This document shows, piece by piece, positions 1 to 13,326 of a stretch of DNA of 64,000 nt. The first letter of the stretch is position 1. Each line of letters begins with the position of its first letter. Both the position numbers and the translations under genes were made by a program. Location: contig NC_089324.1 of NCBI RefSeq assembly GCF_036669915.1, positions 17,323,631 to 17,387,630 of the forward strand, given 5' to 3'. Source of the DNA: Pocillopora verrucosa. Taxonomy: Eukaryota; Cnidaria; Anthozoa; Scleractinia; Pocilloporidae. Below the pieces are notes generated by a model. It ran no database searches, was not told where the DNA came from, and saw only the letters and a program-made list of their open reading frames with translations.

Positions 1-199
1 TTTTTAAAAGGATTTATCTCTACCACAAAATTCTGCCGATCAACTGCCTCCTTCAAGTCTCAGTGTGCCCTCTAATGAGGTTATTATATAACTGTTGTAT
101 GAACTTCTACACTTGATTTTTTCTGCATCTGTCTTTTATACTATGTTTTAACTGGTATTGTATTAGTGAAATAACTCGTATGGCCAAATATACTTGTAG

Positions 200-444
200 A
201 ATGAAAAGAAAGAAGCTTTTATTGTCTTGAAGAAGGGGACAAAAGTTCAAATTTTAGAACCAGGATTTGAGGTGAGTCGCTCGGCTGAAAGTTAATCCAC
301 ATATGTGTACATGGGTATGCATTCCTATGTCTTCGTTCAAACTTATTCTTGGTTACACAATTTTCAAAACAGTTTAATCTGTATTTTGTTTAGTCTTTTA
401 ATTTTTAATTTAATTTTTCAAGCTAAGAAAGAAATTGAACCACA

Positions 445-475
<31 letters not shown>

Positions 476-3400
476 ATTATTCTTTTATGTTATCATCAAC
501 TAATTATCTGTAACTTTATAACTTATTCTTTCTGGAGCCTTTTTTTTTATGCACTAACGTTTTATAAAATTTATTTTAAGTAATGAATTATATCTTTATT
601 GTTCCAGTCACACAAGTTGCAAAAGAGGAAATTCACAGTGAACAGAAGACATGTCTTCAAGGTTTCTTTTACCAGTGGAGGCACAAACTCACCATCCTAC
701 CTGTTTCAGGCTCCATCCAAAGGAAGCATGTATAGATGGTAGGGTTAAAAAAAACTTTTTTTCTCTAAGTAAGTTTCCTTACTATATTATATAAGATATC
801 AGCCTTTCCACCCTAACATCAGCATGTATATTCTCTATACTGTAATTAAAACATTTCCCAAGGTGCTGACAAGGAGAATTTGTTTAAAAATCAAGAGTTC
901 CTTTAGGGCCTATTTTCATGGAAGTGGGGGACCCCAGATAGATAAGGTAACTTACCTTGATGGAGTGATGATGATACCTGTCCATAAAATCTTGTATTTT
1001 ATCTTCATCACATTTACATGATAGGTGGGGTGACCTGCCTAGGCAGCATACCTGGTCAGCCAGGTAGGGTAACCTTGTCAGTGGGGATGAAAATTTTCCA
1101 TGTAAATGTCCTCTTTGCAATGAAACCTCAACAGTAATTCAAGGCACAGTTTTACTTTGAACTTAACATGACATTCACATGTTATGCTGAAGTTAAGGTG
1201 TTGTACTGTCAGAAACAGTTAACGCATCCAGCTATCAGTGGAAATCTTTGAGGAAAATAAATTACTTTTTATCAACAGCATTTTACCATGTGTCACCATA
1301 GTGCCATCTTACCTCTCTAATTACAAGCATAACAACAACCTCAAGAAACTTCTTTATGGCATCCCTGGGTAGTTAGATTGTATGCAAATGCAGGCTATTT
1401 TTCTACCACAGCTAGGCACATTACCTCTATTACCTGGGGTCCCCCACCTTTGTGCAAACAGGCCCTCAATTGTTCATCATTTCCACTATTCTAGGGACCT
1501 TGATGCGTGACTCTGAAAAATTGGATGCTGGGTACTCTTAGGGGTTCAAATGGGTTAATAAAAAAGATAGGACAACAGATAAAATTCACTTTAGGTTTGA
1601 ATGATACTGTATTTTAGCTTTGATGGTGGCATTGTATGTTATATAATTACCCATGCATTTGTTTTTAACAGGATTAGCAAAATTGAAGAAGCAATCGATA
1701 TGTCTGACAAACCACAGGTAATTTGATTTGTATTTACTTGCCAGTTTTTTAGTCTGTGTTATTACCAGGACCAATTTGTACTTTGTGTGTAAAAAACCTG
1801 TATTTGCAACAATCAATGGTTTATAGGTACATACTGTATCATTCTGTAATTTAAAATGGTAATCTGTATTTTGTTTTATTTCTCTCTTCCATTTTTGCAT
1901 GGATTGATGACATGTAACTCAGAATGAATCCACAACAGGTATTTCTTTCAAACTCTGTGATTTTTTTTAAAATAAAGAACATTTTCTTCCTCCACCCTCT
2001 GTCTGTATTTTTGTCTTGTTCTTTAAGATGATATCCATGCTTATATCCCTTATGTGGTAAAATGGTGTAGTAGTGGAATGGTTAAAAATGAATCTTGGCA
2101 AACTGTTAAAAAACCTGACTAAATGGTGGGGGTCTTCTGCAATAGACTAGCATTCCATGAAGGGAGGGGGGAGGGGGAGAAAGAGGAAGAGCTTAATTAC
2201 TACAAGAACTGTGATGAGCTCTAACCTGATGTACCAATAAGTTTTTCAAACTAACTTTACCTTATTTTGTTCCTACATGAATGATTCACCTATCTATCAA
2301 ATAACTGGGAAAAAATTAAATTGATTTGTTTTCCTGTCTGAAAGGTTAACATTATGTTCATTTTCTGTGCTTTGTTCTCTGTAGGAAAAGTGAGGAGTTA
2401 AATCAGTACTTAAATTTTGATTCATAAAAAAGTGTATAATTGTGAGAATTTCATCACTGAAGAGTCTTTTAAAGTGAAGGGATGTAACCTGTAATGTCTA
2501 AATCAAACATTCTGCTACATCTGACTTTTAATTCTTTAAATTTCTGATCATTTTATAAGATTCATAATAATCATGGTAATCTTCAGTATTATCAATTGTA
2601 GAATGATTTTTCTAAGTTATAAACCAGTGTTTTTCTAATAAGTGTAGCTAATGTTTTAATGGGGCTTTGATTGTTCATTTCTGTTTATAGTTGTTTCAGC
2701 TGTAACTTCAGCGCTAACATATTTGAGGGGCTTTTCATTTCGTAAGTTTATTTAATAAATCAGTGGAAATCTCCGACATATTATGCATGATGCTGGCATG
2801 CACTGTGTGCAGGGAATGCCTTTGCTTCTCTGTGTGAAAAATTTTTGTCAGACCTGGTGAAGGACAAGGTTGAGGTAACATTTCAATGTTAGTCAGACCA
2901 TACTGCCAAGATACTTGAAAAGTACAATTTACTGTGATCTACTCTTGAAACCTGTCTGAAAGAGGAGGAACTTTAATGTTTCTTTCAATACTTTATGTTC
3001 ACCCTTTCACTCCCAAGATCTTGTTAGTAACTCTTGTCACTGTATGCCTTACAATTCTCATGATGTTAGTGTTGAGAATTTAGTATTGGATCCACAAATG
3101 TCCACTTGATATTGTATTGATATTGTAAGGAGAAATTCTGTCTTGGTCACTCATGGGAGTTAAAGGTTAACATCCCTGTTAAACCCAAATTATTCTATTT
3201 CGGTCTCCTATTCATAATTACTAATTCTTTTTTCTTGAAAGAATGAAATGAAAACACACTCCTATCTTAGCAGTAGTGATAACATTGAAATGTTACCTGA
3301 TGATGTTAAGATTTGTTCAGAGACATCAGAAGCAAGTCCACAGTTAGATATAATATGTAACAATTCTGTAATAAACCAGAATATTACATGTAATTTGCAC

Positions 3401-6400
3401 ACTAAACTTTGGAAATCGGTACTTAATGACTCAACATATCCATTGAGTTGTAACCAGGTGCACTAAATTAAAGTTTACACACACTTGCAAGCTAACTTGA
3501 ATTTAGAACATTAACAAATAAACTCTTTCTTTAAGATGTGAACTCATTCATGAAAAATACATTAACCAAGCACCAGCAATTTTGAGCACTTCCACCATTC
3601 ATGAACTAAATCTAATTTATTTTATGTTTAATTTTTCAAGTGGCGTTGTTGCTCGATATATTTTTTTTGTGTACTTTCGTACTTGGAATTGCCGCTGATA
3701 TATAACTTACAAGAAACAATCCATCTCCATTTTCTCGCTTGCTCCAAACCGTTGCATGCAAGAACAGCTTTTATGTCACTTACAACTACTGAGGTTATTT
3801 TATTGTGCTTAATTTTTCTATGTCGCACTCTCTCACGTCACAGACAAGAGACTCAAAGAAGCTAAACTTCGTTCAATGGAGCAACAAAGATTCCGTATGG
3901 CTCCAGAGATGTAAGTACAACGCAAAAGCGGTTTGCGATTAGAGATTTGCTTAACTGGCAAAAGTAAGCACTGTATTCAGTGAACTCTTGCCTCTAATAA
4001 GAAATTTTTTTTTAACGCAAAAAAAGTGAGATAAACTTACCGTTCTAGTATTCTGTAGTTTGTGTTGTGGCGGCCATTTTTGAACCGGGTAGGCGTGTGA
4101 GGTCTGAAACGGGTAACGCGTGGATGTGATGGAGAGAAATCTTCGGAAGCTGTCGGAGCTCTAAGGAACGAGGCAAATGACGAGCGTATTTCCATTTTTA
4201 GTAGCTCCGAGAGTGTTCCGAAGATTTAAGGCGAATCGGAATATCAAATTTGAAAATCGTATTTGCTTGCGTTTTAGGAGAATCCCTGATAGAGATGACA
4301 TTGATTCTGGCATGGAAGGTAAAATACTTTCTACCTACTGTGTTAATTAGTGATTGGATGTTCTTAGGACAGGAGCAGAGTTAGCGGCGGGGAGGGGGGG
4401 AAGTGAGGCCGAGCAACATAGCGACACTCCTTTGGCGATCCTTGCTGTTGTTAGGAAACTGGAGATTTCAAAATATTGGGTCGGCAAATCACGTTGATAA
4501 TGGTTTCCACCCCATGTTCGGCGTTAACAGAGCTATTCTCGTTGAAGGATCTGTTGATATCATTTCAGTTTTGGAAAATATAATTTTGTTTTTGGCTTTT
4601 TGAAGGTGACGTAGAAGAAGTTTATGAAACCTCCAAGAAACTTGTGGACAATCCTCGGCTTGAGCTAATGAAGGTAAGCTCACACACAAAACATTTTACT
4701 CAATTCTTGCTATTATTTTGAACATGAGCGAAATTTAAAAGCATGTACCTCTTATTTTCAAATCTGCTCATGTAACAATCCACTTTTACCTTCATCGACA
4801 TGACAGAGCGCTTTTCGATTGAGTGTAGTAAAACCAAAACGACCAATCAGAAAAAAGGAAAATATCTTCGAGAACCAATGATACTCTAAGTGAAAACAAT
4901 TTCAAATTACCCAAAGCGCGGGAAAACTCGGGCCACTGACTGATCGGTTTTAGTTTTGCATCTGATTGGTTGAGAAAACAGCGCAAATTTTCTGGACCGA
5001 TCACACTGCGAGGTTAGGTGCATACAATCTCGGATTACTTTCGACACTCAATTGAAAAATGCTGTACGTGGTCAAGTGCTATACCTGGTGAGAAAACTAG
5101 TGCTTGGTCCTGTTTTTGTGAAATATTGTAACTGATAAACCATTCACTGTTGTGCTTGTTTCTCCTGTTTTTGTAGAAGCAACTGCATGACTTAGAAGAA
5201 CTTGTTCAGCAACTAGAGAAAGAAGAGGAGGCTTTCTTGGGAGGAAGTCTTTCACACCGTAAGTTGGAAACCTCGGATACAGTTGTATGAATTTTGTTTA
5301 AGTTTTGTTTGGCTCAGTGCATTATAATCTTGATCCTGATTAGCTGTTGTAGTAATTTTGGTTTTGGTTTTACAATACTCAATGCAAAAGCACTCGAAGG
5401 GAACTATAGTCATATTTTTATTTTTTATGTTTTCAGTGACGAGGAGATGCGAGTTTCATTCAACGACAACCAAGGATTATTTTCTGATACCAGGCCACTC
5501 TCGGACACTGATTCCCAAAGGAACAGAACTTACAGTACTGGGACAACTTCCAAATAATCGCTGGAGATGTTGTGTGGAGCTTCCACGAAGTAAGTCAGCG
5601 GGACTTACAAACGGACAACACTTGGAATCATCTTCGGAAGTCGAGAGTATTTCTTCATTTGATACTGCCGACGACGAAAATATTACGAACACTAAGCCGA
5701 ACACGGACATTTTAATCGGAAGCGTTCCGAACAGTCTACTCAACGATTTAAGCAATCTGATTTCGTGTAAACTAAAATGCGAAGACGGGACACCTGTAGC
5801 TTCCCCAGGGGTTACCCCTCAATTATCCCCCTTCCCATCCCCACCTCACTCCCCTTATTCCCCGCATAAGAACAATCGGGACTCGTCTCCAGGTAAGCGA
5901 AGTTCCTTACGCAGGTCTATAGCGAGTGAAAATCTTAGTGAACAAGATATATGGGAACAATTTTGCATACCATCCCCACCCTCGTCGCCTGTTACATCAC
6001 GATCTACCTCCCCCTCTATGTGTCTCTCTTGTTCTCCGGGTGGATCGCTCGAGGATTTGGATTTTGTTGATAAGGAAAGCTGCGAGACTGTAAATCCCGA
6101 GGAAAATAAGGAATGTTCTAAAGTAATTCTGAGACAAGGGAGAGAAAAAGATGAAAGAGATTTGTCGGTACTGAAAAGTCGTAGAGAAGCCACTTTTATG
6201 ATCGACGATATTCCAGAGACTTACATCGGAAGTGATTCAGAGGATGATAGAATGGTGACAGTGATTGATGAAGTACCCCCTCATGAGCTGTTGGATTCTG
6301 AGAACATCGAACAAGAACCTGTGAAAATGCGAGTTAAAAAGGACCAGTCACATCGCGATTCTGGTAGGTGTGACAAGCTGTTAGCAGAATTTAGTGACAT

Positions 6401-9400
6401 GTTGTTAGGTATATTGAACAGCAGCGTATGGATTTGTTACCCAGTGGCTTTCAATTGAATGGTCACGCACCTGGGTGTCATCTTCACATTTAGCCCTTTA
6501 AACCCTTCACATCCTGACATCAGTATGCGTATTCTCCGTACTGTTCTTAATAGATTTCCTAAGGTGCTGAAAAGGAAAATTTGTTCAGTAATCAAGACTT
6601 TTTATTAGAAGATGATCATTTCCCTTATTCTTGTGACCGTGGTGAGTTATTCAGAGATGATATTGTAAGGAGAAATTAGATGTTAGTCACTCTTCGGGGT
6701 CAAAGGTTAAAAGTTAACCACCTTTAACAAAAGGAACCTGAAAGCCCTGCTCAATAGCCATTATTCGATTGGTCAAACTCTAAGGTCTTATATACTGACA
6801 TTAGAACTGAAATCACATTATGCTAGTTTGTTTGTGGATGTTTTGTTCTGTTCTAATATAAATTTACCTTCCAACTATAGATACTGAATCAATTGCTTCT
6901 CTACAACCAAATTATGCCTTTTTGGTCACAAAGAAGTTACGGCAGCGAGGGATAAGCTTAATTGTGGGATCTTCCAGTTCAGGTGAGAATAAAGCACAGT
7001 GTTTTAATTTAACGAAAGTGAAATATTGTATATAATAATGTAATATCCGAGAATTTTACCAAATAATTTCCTTTTCGACATTTTTCTTGATAGTAAAATT
7101 TCAGTTTTCAATTTTAAGTATTTCTCAAAACTGAATCCATTTGAATTAGGCAATTAGCTTGGATAGTTAAGGAAGCTATTTCAATCTTAATTAATAACTG
7201 ACCCTCCTTAGACTAGCTATAGCTATTTGCGGGTCAGCCAATCTAATACTGAACATCTGAAAAATTGAATAAATATTATTAAGTGTGAGGTGTTTCTGAG
7301 CAACGACTCGTCATATATGTGTTAAGTGTTTACTTGCAGACAAATAATTTAATTATGTTATGCAGTGTGGTGACAATTACTTCTCGAAAGTACATTGTAT
7401 CTCCAACTGGACTTAACTACAATCAAATAACTATATTTTGTTACGAAAAAGCTGGACTTTTTATTCATGTAGTTCTCTGGATACCTGTGCGCACTGTAAT
7501 CTAGTAAACTCATTGTGTGTCACTGGGTATTCAGAATAGATTTCTAACTGTATATTTCTTTACATTCTATCCACAGAAGATGAAAACGATGACGATAAAG
7601 GTAAATTAATTAAATTCTTACGCGCGTGATTCTAATTTGGAGATAATGAAATTATATTTTTAATTAATTGTTCTTTTCTTACAGATATGGGACCTCCTTC
7701 AAGGCTGTCACGAAGGTTCGGAAACGTAATTGATTTTGCAGGTTTATATAACGAGGCTATCTATCAACATATTGCTACGAATTTTACCCTCATATGCTGC
7801 AAAAATTGTATCGTTACGAATGAGGAGAACGTAACAACTTTAAAACGCAATTTGTTCCTTTTTACAGACGTCTGGACAAAGAATTCTTACAATTTGAAAG
7901 CGAAGGGACAGAACAGGGTACCCAAACTTCTTGTGTTTATCTCCTGGTTTATCATTAAGCAGTTCTTCGGAAAAAGGTCGATCTTCCTCTCTTGGATCGA
8001 CATCTTTTTCAGCTATTTGGTTTTTAAAAGTTATTGTTGTTTTGTTTACTTCTTTAGAGATTCGACCGTATTCTGCATTTGTCCCAAGAAAACAAGTTGG
8101 AATCACCTTAAGTAGAGAGTTAGTGTCGTCATTCGATATTGTTCAATTGATAGTTACTTAAAGTGTTTTAAGAGTGAAACGTCACTCACATATTTTATTC
8201 CCTGTCATTGTATGGTGGAAACATAGGACGGCTGAATATTCCCTGTCGCAACCTATATGAAGCGTGGGAAATTCCATCTTCTACATAGTCTCGCCCTCAG
8301 AACGGAAAAATCCTTTAAGAGCCTTCTATAACGGCTGTTCGCAAAATTCAAAGGAGAGTTTCCCTACATCTGCTTAATTTGGGTGGGGTTTGCATTTCCG
8401 TTTTTGTTGATCGTTTTATACAGTAGTGTGAATTCCTTTTTAGGGTTCAAAACTTTGTTCCTCGCACGTCCACAAGAAACGAACTACTCCTAGACTACTC
8501 GTCGCCTTCTGACAAGCCTTCGCCGATGATTCGCTCAAACACGCTCACTACTTTTGAAAAGTGGGGAGACTGGAGGTTAGTTTTACAAGATCACGTGAAA
8601 ATCATGTATACTTCCCGTCAAAATCACGTGCCATATTGGTCTGTCTACATCTCGTGTTTTGTGATTTATGTTTTACAGTTCAACAGAGAATGCTCCACCC
8701 ATCAATCAACGTCGAACTCTTCAGCTGAGCAAAGACAGTTCAGCAGGATTTGGTTTCACTCTGCAGGTATCTAAAAGTGGAGGGGAACCTGGGACAGAAG
8801 GGAGGTCTTGAACATGCGTACTCGTCGTGCGGTTTTTCAGTGATATTAACTTCACATGGACATCCATCGCGGGTAGTTTTTCCGCGCCCCCCCCCCCCCC
8901 AAAAAAAAAAAACAAGGGCTTAAAAATTCACGCAGCACTAGGTTTAGTATAAAACTTACACGCATCTTAATAGGAAGCAGACTCGTATGTACGCAGTGCG
9001 AACCATTATTTTTTTCGTCCATAGACGTACGGAATTGTCCAGCAATCAGGTGAAGTGGAGTACATGACTTTTGTTCTCAGTGTAGAGGAAGATGGACCAG
9101 CCTACATGGCAGGACTCAGACCAGGTGAGCCAATATGACACATGCTTTTTACTCTACATTCTCCCTGAGCACATTTTGATATACAAATCCAGGGCTTCAG
9201 TCACAGTGCGAAGTAAAGCAAAACAAAAAAAAGCCTAAAAACCCTTGCAATCCTAGATTAATAACGTAAAACTCAGCTGAAAATAGCTCTCTTAGTCGCT
9301 TTTTTAATGCCTCCCTTTCTTTCTTCTTTCCCGTTCACCTGTTTGAACTTGTTTCATTTTTTTTTTACTGATTGACAGGAGATCTCATTCTGGAAGTTGA

Positions 9401-11679
9401 TGGTGAAAGCGTGGAGAAGGTGGACCACAAGGAAGTGGTGGCACGTATTCACCAAGCTTCTAAATCAGTCAGGTAGTGACACGTGTAGTGTGCGTGATTC
9501 GCGTGTGCAGTGTGGTAAACGCGACCAGTACGATAGATTGACGTGCAAACACTCTCTACGTAATCAATACATTGTTCAGAAGATAGACGCTATAGTCGCT
9601 GAGATGGTCAGCTGGGGGAGACTTTCTTAAGGTGGTACTCAGTGTTATCACAACAAACGTGTATTGAAAGTGTATCTAAAAACCCGGCGAGGATAGACGA
9701 GGATAAACACCAAAGAGTGGATGGCTTATATAAAGATTCTCCATGACTCGCTTTGACGAAGGAAGTTCTTAGAAATTAATTAATTTCCTGTTGTCTTGAA
9801 CTAAATTTTTTAGATTGGTGGCAGTATTTGTAGATGCTCTTCGAAGAATGAAGATGAATACCAGACTAAAATTACTCCAGGTTTGTACCTATTACACTCT
9901 CAGTTAACCTTCGTCTTTATTTGTACCCTTTTGAAAAATATTTTTCGTTTTATCTCTCTATCTTTCGCTTTCATGACCCTTCCGCCACAAGATCATCGCA
10001 ATTTATTTTTGTCAAAGCTTCCTTCACCGTTCTTTCCTTTCCTTCTTCTTAGCGTTGTTTGCCCTAATTTTGGTTTGGTAGACATCAATCCCTATTAGGA
10101 GGAGCACGGGCCGTCTAATTGCAAAGAATGATGCCATGAAAGATTTGGAGAAAAAGATTTCATCACCAACAGTAGTTATGAAAACACGTTCATGTACTGA
10201 CCTTCCAAACGTTATTCCAAGTCAAAGAAATGTTGAACAATAAAACTTAAAAATTCCCCACCCTCCCCTTCCTTGGATATTCTCCCTACGTGTTTGACCT
10301 TCCCGCTTATTGAAGGATCTTCTTATATTCGAAACAGGCTGAACTGGCAGACAAGGAACTCTTATTCCAAGAATTGTGTAAGAGAGAAGATGAAATACTC
10401 CAAGGTTTGTATTGACAAGGAAGTAGTCTCTCCTTACGTGCGTGGTCGATATGATATCAAGTGAACAGGTGTTAAGAATAAAGAAAAACATAAACTAGAG
10501 AATATCAATTGATTACGGGAAAAATTCTCAGAACTTACATCAAATGAAGTGTATGGAAGACAGTTAGGAGAATAACTATTAAGGTACTAGGAAAAATACG
10601 TATAGGAAAGTAAAGAGAGAATCAGCCGAGGAGACTGAGACCAACAGATAGGCCCCTCTCCTAGAAGACTCGAGAGCCATTTTTAGCTCACTTTTGCCCC
10701 TCTCTTAGAAGACTCGATAGCCATTTTTTAGCTCACTTTTTGAAGAAGAAAATCTGGCGGGGTTGTAAAAAAGGCCTTTTTTATAATTTTATTATTACCG
10801 AGTGTAGTCAAACTCACTGTTTTCACTCACAACTCATTGCTGGTTATTTTTGCCTCAACAGGAAAGGGAATTTCCTCCTCAGATATGTCTTCACTGGATC
10901 TACCTCGAGAGAGAACGAATTCTTTTCTGTATACCCAAGAATTAACCAGTACTTTCAGTAAACAATCGCCAAATGTTCACGACAGCGTTTTACAATATCG
11001 CCAAGCTTTACACGACAAAGAGGCTCGTCGAAGTTCTTTGCCAGATGGAGTTGAGCTTGGAAAACAGCGAATTACTGCGACCACTGGTTCTGAAATGTTA
11101 AAAAAGTTTTCCTCTCCAGATCTAAGCGCGCAGCGGCGCAAACCAATCAGTGCTAAACTGATAAAAAGTTTCCGCAAGAAAAAGCCGTCAGTGGAAAGTT
11201 TTAAGTCATACTTGGAACTCGATTTGGACGCTGAGAATCCTGGGAAAGAGGAGGAAACTGGAAGTGATACACCTGGTCCCGATGTTTTTGAGCCAGCGTT
11301 GACCACCGCTGAAGCGACAGCTACGGCAGTGTTAGACGAACCCAGGACTTTAGAACGAGAAGCTCCAGTGACAAGCAATTTTACTCCTTTAGAAGAAAAT
11401 CCAAAGCTAAGTTCTCTTATACGAAGCAACAGTGAGCAGAACAGTTCTACCCTCTACAAGGAGTTTTCGGAAAATCCTGATGTGTCAAACCAAGATCGAA
11501 TTGCACCAGGAATAGCCCAGATGAAGAAACGGTTTGAAAAATCCTCGTCGTCAAAAACGTTACCGACAAAGTCTCCCAAGCCAGCGCAGGACGAACGGAA
11601 TGGAAACACTCTTGGCTCTAATGCTCTCCGAATGGCGGAATTTCATGAACTCAACCAGAGACAAACTCCTTCCTCCTAA
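200..11679 (+). CDS. PH- and tamalin-type PDZ-domain scaffold/signalling protein, 5' end outside window
   Basis: Exons read from splice sites and matching phase: 200-271, 608-738, 1672-1717, 1923-1938 (16-nt microexon), 3844-3910, 4278-4318, 4606-4673, 5177-5258, 5437-6363, 6881-6982, 7577-7600, 7685-7715, 7868-7917, perhaps 8058-8127, 8444-8575, 8679-8766, 9025-9124, 9379-9472, 9814-9880, 10338-10404, 10862-11679. The first three exons give the C-terminal half of a PH domain (HVFKVSF, YLFQAPSKGSMYRWISKIEEAI). Then come a charged coiled coil (KKQLHDLEELVQQLEKEEE), a possible SH3-like stretch (TELTVLGQLPNNRWRCCVE), a Ser/Pro-rich region and an acidic linker. The PDZ domain has GFGFTLQTYG as its carboxylate-binding loop and ends GDLILEVDGESV...VRLVAVF. 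It is followed by a short helix (ELADKELLFQELCKRE) and a Ser-rich tail. PDZ plus adjoining helix resemble tamalin/GRASP and CYTIP, which bind Arf exchange factors. The PH domain may belong to a DH-PH exchange module lying upstream; this is inference. The junction 7917/8444 is out of phase without the candidate extra exon. Donors at 7715 and 8127 are weak. Confidence 0.5.
449..474. repeat. (AC)n microsatellite
   Basis: About 12 uninterrupted AC dinucleotides lie in the intron between the first two visible exons of the PH-PDZ gene. Confidence 0.95.
810..905 (+). repeat. Interspersed repeat family 1, 5' part
   Basis: This intronic stretch shares the motifs ATCAGcATGtATATTCTC, CATTTCCCAAGGTGCTGA and AGGAGAATTTGTTTAA with the copies at 6509, 12591, 16641, 18155, 19262 and 21036. 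Only the 5' part of the element is recognisable here. Confidence 0.6.
3003..3175 (+). repeat. Interspersed repeat family 2
   Basis: This sequence recurs in diverged form near 22373-22440 and 22641-22862. Shared pieces are AATTCTCATGATGTTAG, GAGAATTTAGTATTGGATC, GATATTGTAAGGAGAAATT and GTCACTCATGGGAGTTAAAGG. Its 3' end resembles that of family 1, so the two may be relatives. Confidence 0.5.
3242..3466 (+). other. Possible alternative terminal exon in the PH-PDZ gene
   Basis: A splice-acceptor-like AG at 3240-3241 is followed by an open frame of 74 codons ending in TAA at 3466. Joined in phase 0 to the exon ending at 1717, it would read NEMKTHSYLSSSDNIEM onward. The composition (Ser, Asp, Asn) is protein-like. 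It cannot be joined in frame to the microexon 1923-1938, and its own possible donor (CAG/GTGCAC near 3456) does not match the phase of the next exon. If real, it is a truncating alternative end. It could equally be a chance open frame in the 1.9-kb intron. Confidence 0.25.
6509..6712 (+). repeat. Interspersed repeat family 1, near-complete
   Basis: A copy of about 200 bp in the intron after the 927-nt exon of the PH-PDZ gene. It begins ACATCAGTATGCGTATTC and ends near TAGTCACTCTTCGGGG. It aligns by eye along most of its length with 16641-16823 in the same orientation and with 12591-12793 and 18155-18330 in the opposite one. No open reading frame or clear terminal repeats are visible. Confidence 0.7.
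8889..8911. repeat. Poly-C/poly-A homopolymer tract
   Basis: A run of C followed directly by a run of A lies in the intron between the two PDZ exons at 8679-8766 and 9025-9124. It may be unreliable in length. Confidence 0.8.
10652..10741. repeat. Tandem duplication of a 44-bp unit
   Basis: Two adjacent copies (10652-10695 and 10696-10741) of a unit beginning GCCCCTCTC and ending TTTAGCTCACTTTT, with a few substitutions and an added T or two. They lie in the intron before the last exon of the PH-PDZ gene. Confidence 0.9.
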
Positions 11680-13326
11680 CGACAGGAAAAGTAACTTGAA
11701 ATAGAGACGAGAGATGAATTAAGGCATAGTTATCACGTGTCTTTGTGCACCTCCCCCTGATAAGTCTTAAGTCAGAATGATGTTATTGAGCAAACAATTT
11801 GATCCCTGAGGAAGGTGGATTTGGGTGCATCAAAATTCTTTATGTTCACACATGAGGAACGTATCGTGAGATTAAAAAGCCCTGCGAGCATCAAGGTGCC
11901 TAACCCACTCTATCTCTCCCCGCTCCGCTCTTCTACGCAGAAGGTTCGGCGGGTGGGCGTTGCAAGGCCAATTAGCCGCTTTACACAAAGAGCGAAGGCT
12001 CGTGTTGGAACGCAAGTGTACGCAAACTGAAAGTCGCCGGAATAGTTACTGTAGTATCTACAATTTGCGTGAAGCCTCAGGGCTAGATGAGAACCCTAAG
12101 CAATTAACAAATGTATGGAGAATTACAATTTTTTTAATTAAGTACCGTACTCAGAGAACTTGCAAATGCAACGGAATAACAATTTCCTTACAGCAATAGG
12201 GAAAGCTTTGAATTGATTCACCTACAAGTTAGTAGTCTCCTCGGAATGACAGGTTTTGTGATAAAAATAATTAAAGAATGGATGATTTGAAATTTGATAT
12301 TGTTCTCATGAGAAATGTTAAAAACTTGCCATCGGGATTCATGTTCTCGTAACTGAAAAAAAAAAAGTTGCCAATTCACTTTGTTGTTTTGCAAAGTAAG
12401 GCAAAGAATTGTTTACGGTTTATGATGCAAATGCACTGCTATTGTTCTTCTCGTCAAAGTTTTCTTTTATTTCCCTATTTCCTCGTTTCTGTTCCGTCGT
12501 ACTTTCCAACCCAGATCAACAGAGATTCAAAAGGCAAACTAGGTTTGTGAAGGAAATGTGGACTAGGCGAGACAAAAGATTTGATCCTTTCACCCCTAAG
12601 AGTGTGTAACATCTAATTTTTCCATACAATATCTCTTCTGCAACACTCGTTATGGTCGCCAGAATATAGGAAATGGTCACCAACTAAAGAAGCGCTTGAT
12701 TGTTAAACAAATTCTCCTTATCAGCACCTTAAGAAATGTATGATAAACAGTATGGAGAATATGCATACTGATACTAGGGTGTAATGGGTTAATGAGCAGA
12801 GGAACTTGTTAGCACGTGCGTTTAGAAACTTTGTACATTTCGATACCGTTCACCGGTCAAACACTTGCAAAATCAAATTCTGAATAGCCTAACATTTCTG
12901 GCGCCATTGGAGATGGTAAATATCGCGTCGTTTGCGAAATTTTTAATGGAAGTTAAGTTCGAATATTGTTTGATCGACGTTCTCCTTGGCATCGTCGGCG
13001 AGAGGGGCTCGTCAATACTCAATGTTTCAATTTTTTTTTATTCTGAAATATTCAAAATATTTTTTCATAACAGTCAATGTGTACACCCCTTTAGTTTACA
13101 AATTTATGGCTCATTTAACTGAAAACATTCTACGTTTTATAGTGGTGTGTCAAAAGCTTATTCGACGACTGAAAATGTCGTAGAGTCAATAAAATTCTAA
13201 ACCTCTTTAGCTCTCCCAACCCCATTTGCGTTCTATATCAATGGGTAGTCGACTGAATTTATTTAATTTTACAAAGAAAGAATCTTCTTAAAAACAAGGA
13301 CAACGACAAATCGGTTTATCCGAACA
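11680..13326. other. Convergent intergenic region / 3' UTRs
   Basis: Between the stop codon of the PH-PDZ gene and the minus-strand exon ending at 13327. It probably holds the 3' UTR of the former. AATAAA occurs on the plus strand near 13188. Apart from a reversed family-1 repeat at 12591-12793, I see only short open frames without recognisable protein. Confidence 0.6.
12591..12793 (-). repeat. Interspersed repeat family 1, reversed
   Basis: The reverse complement contains TATGCATATTCTCCATACTG, then CTTAAGGTGCTGATAAGGAG and ATTTGTTTAACAATCAAG, in the same order as in the copies at 6509 and 16641. Confidence 0.7.

Noticed and set aside
30-199. CRISPR, operon or prokaryotic features anywhere in the window
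   Set aside because: Gene structure with introns and animal orthologues shows eukaryotic nuclear DNA. No regularly spaced short repeats of the CRISPR type were seen.
608-735. Alternative frame of exon 608-738 ending in TAG, as a gene 3' end
   Set aside because: The phase left by exon 200-271 selects the other frame, which continues into 1672-1717 and completes a PH domain.
7687-8115. 142-codon plus-strand frame starting at an ATG in the PH-PDZ gene
   Set aside because: It reads through introns. Only the first codons and another frame of 7868-7917 fit the splice pattern.
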